A stretch of DNA of 8,989 nt. Origin: Paracoccaceae bacterium. GTDB taxonomy: Bacteria; Pseudomonadota; Alphaproteobacteria; Rhodobacterales; Rhodobacteraceae. The DNA lies in NCBI GenBank assembly GCA_024304875.1, contig JAMWZF010000107.1:1-8989 (forward strand), given 5' to 3'. Shown piece by piece: positions 5,877 to 8,989 of the stretch. Numbering within the stretch: position 1 is the first letter of the stretch; every line of letters begins with the position of its first letter. The position numbers were made by a program, and so were the translations under genes. The notes under the pieces were generated by a model. That model did no database searches. It was not told where the DNA came from and saw only the letters and a program-made list of their open reading frames with translations.

Positions 5877-6593
5877 TCAGGCGCCGATGGCCAGCCGCTC
5901 CTGGTCGAGGCTCGACGGCTCGGGGTCACGCAGGACATAGCCCCGGCCCCAGACCGTCTCGATGTAGTTGTCGCCGCCCGTCGCCTCGGACAGCTTCTTG
6001 CGCAACTTGCAGATGAAGACGTCGATGATCTTGAGTTCGGGCTCGTCCATGCCGCCGTAGAGGTGGTTGAGGAACATCTCCTTGGTCAGGGTCGTGCCCT
6101 TGCGCAGGCTGAGGAGCTCCAGCATCTGGTACTCCTTGCCGGTCAGATGAACCGGACTGCCGCCCACCTCCACCGTCTTGGCGTCGAGGTTCACCGACAC
6201 CTTGCCGGTCTTGATGATCGACTGGGCATGACCCTTGGAGCGGCGGATGATGGCGTGGATGCGGGCCACCAGTTCCTCGCGGTGGAAGGGTTTGGTCAGG
6301 TAGTCGTCGGCGCCGAAGCCGAAGCCCTTGAGCTTGCTTTCCGTGGCATCGTCGCCGGACAGGATCAGGATGGGCGTGTCGATCCGCGCGAGCCGCAACT
6401 GCCGAAGTACCTCGTGCCCGTTCATGTCCGGCAGTCCGAGATCGAGCAGGATGAGGTCGTAATCATAGAGCTTGGCGAGGTCGATGCCCTCCTCGCCCAT
6501 GTCGGTCGTATAGACGTTGAGGTTCGCATGGCCGAGCATCAGTTCGATGCTTTTCGAGGTGGCCGGATCGTCTTCCACTAGGAGTACACGCAT
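5877..6593 (-). CDS. ctrA: Cell-cycle response regulator CtrA
   Basis: OmpR/PhoB-type master regulator of alphaproteobacteria. In Caulobacter it is phosphorylated through CckA-ChpT and binds TTAA-N7-TTAA; in Rhodobacter it is dispensable and controls motility and gene-transfer-agent genes. The 238 residues show a receiver domain (1-120) with acidic pocket EDD (7-9), phosphoacceptor D51 (ILLDLGLPD), S79 and K101 (LTKPF), then a winged-helix domain (about 128-228) with LTGKEYQMLELL (150-161), the recognition region KIIDVFICKLRKKL (188-201) and VWGRGYVL (214-221). The sequence is almost diagnostic for CtrA. Start at 6591-6593 has GGAG 8 nt upstream. The last residues are IGA; Caulobacter CtrA ends in two alanines that act as a ClpXP degron, so turnover may differ. 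It sits 92 bp downstream of sciP, with a CtrA-box-like sequence between them, and has its own terminator. Confidence 0.98.
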   Translation of the reverse strand: MRVLLVEDDPATSKSIELMLGHANLNVYTTDMGEEGIDLAKLYDYDLILLDLGLPDMNGHEVLRQLRLARIDTPILILSGDDATESKLKGFGFGADDYLTKPFHREELVARIHAIIRRSKGHAQSIIKTGKVSVNLDAKTVEVGGSPVHLTGKEYQMLELLSLRKGTTLTKEMFLNHLYGGMDEPELKIIDVFICKLRKKLSEATGGDNYIETVWGRGYVLRDPEPSSLDQERLAIGA

Positions 6594-6643
6594 CCAATTT
6601 CTCCGCTTGCTCCGCTTCCCATCCGGACCGTAGGCCCCAATGG

Positions 6644-6658
6644 TTAACGACGGGTTAG
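6644..6658. promoter_or_regulatory. CtrA-binding box upstream of ctrA (TTAA-N7-TTAG)
   Basis: TTAACGACGGGTTAG matches the CtrA full-site consensus TTAA-N7-TTAA at seven of eight fixed positions, with correct 7-bp spacing. It lies in the 92-bp sciP-ctrA gap, 50 nt upstream of the ctrA ATG, so it fits autoregulation as known for the Caulobacter ctrA promoters. A -10 element was not recognised. Binding is inferred from sequence only. Confidence 0.6.
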
Positions 6659-6685
6659 CAGCCGCGCACAGGGTCGCATTTCTAC

Positions 6686-6964
6686 CTAGGGTTGTCTATA
6701 CTTCTGGAGGGCAGTCGCCCGCAGGGCGGCTTCGCCATGCTCCTCGACCGCCGCGATCCAGCTGTCGAACTCCTCATCCGACAGGCCATATACCTTCATG
6801 GCCTGTTCCCGTCCGATCAGGCCCGCGGCAACCGCCTTGACCACCGCGGCCTTGCGCGAGGCCACCCACCTCAGCGTGTTCGCGGGCGGCAGGTCCGCCC
6901 GGGTCATCACGGACCCGTCCGGCAATCGTACCGAACGGGGTCCGTCGATCTTGCGCAGATACAT
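6686..6964 (-). CDS. sciP: SciP, small CtrA inhibitory protein (DUF1153)
   Basis: A 92-residue helix-turn-helix protein. In Caulobacter, SciP binds CtrA and blocks its activation of target promoters after DNA replication begins, and it has been reported to bind DNA directly. The N-terminal signature MYLRKIDGPRSVRLPDGS and the following TRADLPPANT are characteristic, and the HTH spans about 35-75 (ASRKAAVVKAV...GLSDEEFDSW). The tail ALRATALQKYRQP is also family-like. It starts at 6962-6964 with a modest GGGGTGAG sequence just upstream, and is divergent from mnmA. No terminator is visible between sciP and ctrA, so a sciP-ctrA transcript is plausible. As I recall, the two genes are far apart in Caulobacter, so linkage here brings regulator and inhibitor together. 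The length and sequence show no defects. Confidence 0.93.
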   Translation of the reverse strand: MYLRKIDGPRSVRLPDGSVMTRADLPPANTLRWVASRKAAVVKAVAAGLIGREQAMKVYGLSDEEFDSWIAAVEEHGEAALRATALQKYRQP

Positions 6965-7016
6965 AACTCACCCCATTTGAGAGCTGACATCTGGCAAAAC
7001 CCTGACCTCTACCGGC

Positions 7017-7031
7017 TTAATGACGCATGAA
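7017..7031. promoter_or_regulatory. Weak CtrA-box-like sequence between sciP and mnmA
   Basis: TTAATGACGCATGAA fits TTAA-N7-TTAA with one mismatch (TGAA for the second half-site). It lies 52 nt upstream of the sciP ATG and just upstream of the mnmA -35 element. CtrA activation of sciP is known in Caulobacter, which makes a site here reasonable. A 7-of-8 match could also arise by chance. Confidence 0.35.
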
Positions 7032-7039
7032 ACGCGGCC

Positions 7040-7067
7040 TTGAGAATAGGTCGTATTTTCCTATATT
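7040..7067 (+). promoter_or_regulatory. Sigma-70 type promoter of mnmA
   Basis: TTGAGA (7040-7045) and TATATT (7062-7067) are separated by 16 bp. The transcription start would be near 7074, about 20 nt before the mnmA ATG at 7094, which has GGAG 7 nt upstream (7083-7086). The surrounding sequence is clearly AT-richer than the rest of the window. Confidence 0.65.
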
Positions 7068-7093
7068 CCGGCCTTCCGAACCGGAGACGCGCC

Positions 7094-8230
7094 ATGCCCC
7101 TCGACCCCGCCCTCAACTCGCTCGGCCTGCCGAAGGCGCCCGCCGACACCCGTGTCGTGGTGGCCATGTCCGGCGGCGTGGACAGCTCGGTCGTGGCCGC
7201 GATGCTCAAGGACGAGGGCTACGACGTCGTGGGCGTGACCCTCCAGCTCTACGACCACGGCGCGGCTCTGGCAAAGAAGGGGGCGTGCTGCGCGGGCGTC
7301 GATATCCACGACGCGCGGCGCGTCGCCGAAGAGATGAATTTCCCGCACTACGTCCTTGATTACGAGAACATCTTCAAGGACGCAGTGATCGACGAATTCG
7401 CCGACAGCTACCTCGCCGGCGCCACTCCGGTGCCCTGCATCCGGTGCAACGAACGGGTGAAGTTCAAGGACCTGCTGGAAACGGCGAAGGACCTCGACGC
7501 CGACTGCATGGCGACAGGCCACTACATCCAGCGCAAGATGGGCCTCGCCGGACCCGAGTTGCACACCGCCGGCGATCCGAACCGGGACCAGTCCTATTTC
7601 CTCTTCTCGACGACGGCCGAGCAGCTGGATTTCCTGCGCTTCCCATTGGGTCATCTCACCAGCAAGGCCGAGACCCGGGCGCTGGCGGCGAAATACGGGC
7701 TCGCCGTGGCGGACAAGCCCGACAGTCAGGACATCTGCTTCGTCCCGAACGGCGACTACGCCGCCGTGATCGAAAAGCTGCGCCCCGGTGCGGCGGAGCC
7801 GGGCGAGATCGTCCACGCGGACGGCCGCGTCCTCGGCGACCATTCGGGCGTGATCCACTACACCATCGGCCAGCGCCGCGGACTCGGCATCGGCGGACTG
7901 GACGAGCCGCTCTACGTGGTGAAGCTCGACGTCGACAATCGCAGGGTGATCGTTGGACCGAAGGAGATGCTGGCGACCCGGACCGTTCCGGTGCGCGAGA
8001 TCAACTGGCTCGGGGATGGGCCCTTCGAAGGCGAGACGCGCGAGGTGCGGGTGAGGGTCCGCTCCACCCGGCCGCCGGCTCCGGCGGTGATTCGACCTGT
8101 CTCGGCAACCGAGGCCGAGGTCGAACTCCTGACCCCCGAGGCGGGGATCAGCCCGGGTCAGGCCTGTGTCTTCTACGAAGGGGACGGAAGCCGGGTCCTC
8201 GGCGGAGGGTGGATCTGGCGCGGGATTTGA
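7094..8230 (+). CDS. mnmA: tRNA-specific 2-thiouridylase MnmA
   Basis: Cytoplasmic enzyme that adenylates and thiolates U34 of the tRNAs for Lys, Glu and Gln, using persulfide sulfur from a relay. The 378 residues contain the PP-loop SGGVDSS (26-32), the catalytic pair region PCIRCNERVKF (114-124) with C118 corresponding to E. coli C102, ATGHY (140-144), DQSYFL (165-170), and DSQDICF (210-216) with C215 corresponding to E. coli C199. TIGQRRGLGIGG (257-268) and the C-terminal beta-barrel follow. Length is near the family norm (about 360-380). The ATG at 7094 has GGAG 7 nt upstream and lies just after the promoter; an in-frame TTG at 7040 would overlap the -35 element. It is divergent from sciP and convergent with the peptidase gene, whose stop is 16 nt away. 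All catalytic residues are present. Confidence 0.96.
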   Translation: MPLDPALNSLGLPKAPADTRVVVAMSGGVDSSVVAAMLKDEGYDVVGVTLQLYDHGAALAKKGACCAGVDIHDARRVAEEMNFPHYVLDYENIFKDAVIDEFADSYLAGATPVPCIRCNERVKFKDLLETAKDLDADCMATGHYIQRKMGLAGPELHTAGDPNRDQSYFLFSTTAEQLDFLRFPLGHLTSKAETRALAAKYGLAVADKPDSQDICFVPNGDYAAVIEKLRPGAAEPGEIVHADGRVLGDHSGVIHYTIGQRRGLGIGGLDEPLYVVKLDVDNRRVIVGPKEMLATRTVPVREINWLGDGPFEGETREVRVRVRSTRPPAPAVIRPVSATEAEVELLTPEAGISPGQACVFYEGDGSRVLGGGWIWRGI

Positions 8231-8240
8231 CTCCCGCGCC
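8217..8240. terminator. Hairpin between the convergent mnmA and peptidase genes
   Basis: GGCGCGGGA (8217-8225) and TCCCGCGCC (8232-8240) form a perfect 9-bp stem with a 6-nt loop that includes the mnmA stop codon. It is symmetric and could serve both convergent transcripts, but neither side has a T tract, so it is not a canonical rho-independent terminator. Confidence 0.45.
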
Positions 8241-8246
8241 GATCAC

Positions 8247-8989
8247 TCAGGCAAAGACGAAATCGTCGTAGGTGGTCTCGTAGCCCATGTCTTCCAGGGC
8301 GGCGACGGTCATGTCCGAGGTCTTGTTCGACCAGTTGAGCCATCCCGTCATCAGTTCCGAGCCGAACGTCTTGTCGTCCCAATGCACCCCGGCCGTCCCG
8401 GTGCCGCCATCCATCTCGATCGGCACGCCGTAGGCCGACAGGGGATCGTTGGCGGCGATCGCGGCGTAGTCGTCGTGATACGCCTGGGTCGCATTGGCTC
8501 CCGTGAAGCGGAGCTGACCGTCGGATGTGGTAGTCGTCAGACCCATGCCTGCCCAGGACGTGCCGAAGCCCATCGCGTGAAGCATCTCGTGCATGACGAA
8601 GTCGTCGAGGATCCCGCCGTTCAGCATGCTGTTGATGTCCGCGCTGTCGATCCGGACATAGCCGAGCGACGGAAGACCGCTCGCGCCGACCGCGGTGTAG
8701 CCGCCCCAGCCGCCGGTCCCGCCGGTCCCGTCGATCGTGGTCAGGCTGACCGTCAGGTTGATGTCGTCCACCCAGCCCAGGTAGGTGTTGCTGTCTGCGA
8801 TGTCGCCGATCACGAAGTTGCTGATGGTTTCGGCGGCAAGGGTCACCTGGCTGCGCTGCTCCGACGTCCACCCGCCCTCGAAGATGATGCCGATGTTGAA
8901 GCCGTCCGGCGTGTCGAGACCGCTGGTGTAGTCCGTGCCCGCATAGGACGGCGTCGGGGCGGGTGCCGGCTCGGGCGCAGGTTCCGGCT
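8247..8989 (-). CDS. Leishmanolysin-like (M8-type) zinc metallopeptidase, N-terminus outside the window
   Basis: The C-terminal 246 residues of a presumably secreted zinc endopeptidase. The visible part opens with a proline/alanine/glutamate linker (PEPAPEPAPAPTP), followed by a peptidase domain with a Gly-rich surface stretch, ASGLPSLGYVRIDSADIN, the zinc motif HEMLHAMGFG (plus 8562-8591), FTGANA, VPIE, GTAGVHW (third zinc His at 8382-8384), and FGSELMTG, where the Met is the expected Met-turn. This block order matches bacterial leishmanolysin-related proteins. The catalytic Glu and all three His are present. The C-terminus ends DDFVFA, an acidic-then-hydrophobic tail that resembles type I (ABC) secretion signals of RTX proteases. 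A GTG at 8844-8846 is not the start, because the frame and the fold continue upstream to the edge. It is convergent with mnmA. The function is well supported, the export route inferred. Confidence 0.85.
   Translation of the reverse strand, partial: PEPAPEPAPAPTPSYAGTDYTSGLDTPDGFNIGIIFEGGWTSEQRSQVTLAAETISNFVIGDIADSNTYLGWVDDINLTVSLTTIDGTGGTGGWGGYTAVGASGLPSLGYVRIDSADINSMLNGGILDDFVMHEMLHAMGFGTSWAGMGLTTTTSDGQLRFTGANATQAYHDDYAAIAANDPLSAYGVPIEMDGGTGTAGVHWDDKTFGSELMTGWLNWSNKTSDMTVAALEDMGYETTYDDFVFA

Noticed and set aside
4764..6581. 605-codon open frame on the plus strand opposite ligA and ctrA
   Set aside because: Same reason; it also crosses the ctrA terminator and the ligA 5' region.
7040..7093. 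TTG start for mnmA at 7040
   Set aside because: The codons coincide with the -35/-10 promoter elements; the ATG at 7094 has GGAG at 7 nt.
8844..8846. GTG as start of the peptidase, giving a 199-residue protein
   Set aside because: The frame continues upstream with plausible domain and linker sequence to the window edge, so the gene is cut by the window.

Overview
The window is very GC-rich and reads as a chromosomal segment of an alphaproteobacterium, most likely a Rhodobacteraceae (Rhodobacter/Roseobacter/Paracoccus type). The reasons are a full-length CtrA response regulator next to the CtrA inhibitor SciP, a GTTC-N7-GTTC LexA box of the alphaproteobacterial type, and the LigA and RecG sequences. 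The genes are mostly housekeeping. No transposase, integrase, CRISPR array, tRNA or rRNA was seen.

Layout. At 1-420 (minus) lies hisI (histidine biosynthesis), whose reading frame runs without a stop through a GC-rich palindromic repeat to the window edge. Divergent from it is an IscU/NifU-like scaffold gene (489-932, plus) that lacks the third cluster-ligating cysteine. On the minus strand between 940 and 1360 is a compact unit: a LexA (SOS) box at 1339-1353, a 40-codon membrane-peptide gene with a strong ribosome binding site (1152-1274), about 170 nt of highly structured GC-rich sequence, and a strong intrinsic terminator (941-982). I regard this as the most interesting part of the window.

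Next come two DNA-metabolism genes on the minus strand, ligA (5732-3480) and recG (3483-1393), joined by an ATGA stop/start overlap. Then ctrA (6593-5877) with its own terminator (about 5826-5846), preceded by sciP (6964-6686), with a near-consensus CtrA box between them. sciP is divergent from mnmA (7094-8230, plus), which has a good sigma-70-type promoter; a second, weaker CtrA-like box lies in that divergent region. The window ends with the C-terminal 246 residues of a leishmanolysin-like (M8-type) zinc metallopeptidase on the minus strand (8247-8989), convergent with mnmA.

How the genes work together. SciP and CtrA form a regulator/inhibitor pair that may share a transcript. LigA and RecG act in replication and repair. 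The small SOS-box gene lies directly downstream of recG and may encode a damage-induced membrane peptide, similar in concept to Caulobacter SidA or E. coli TisB; this is an inference. HisI, the scaffold protein, MnmA and the peptidase serve separate metabolic, RNA-modification and secreted functions.
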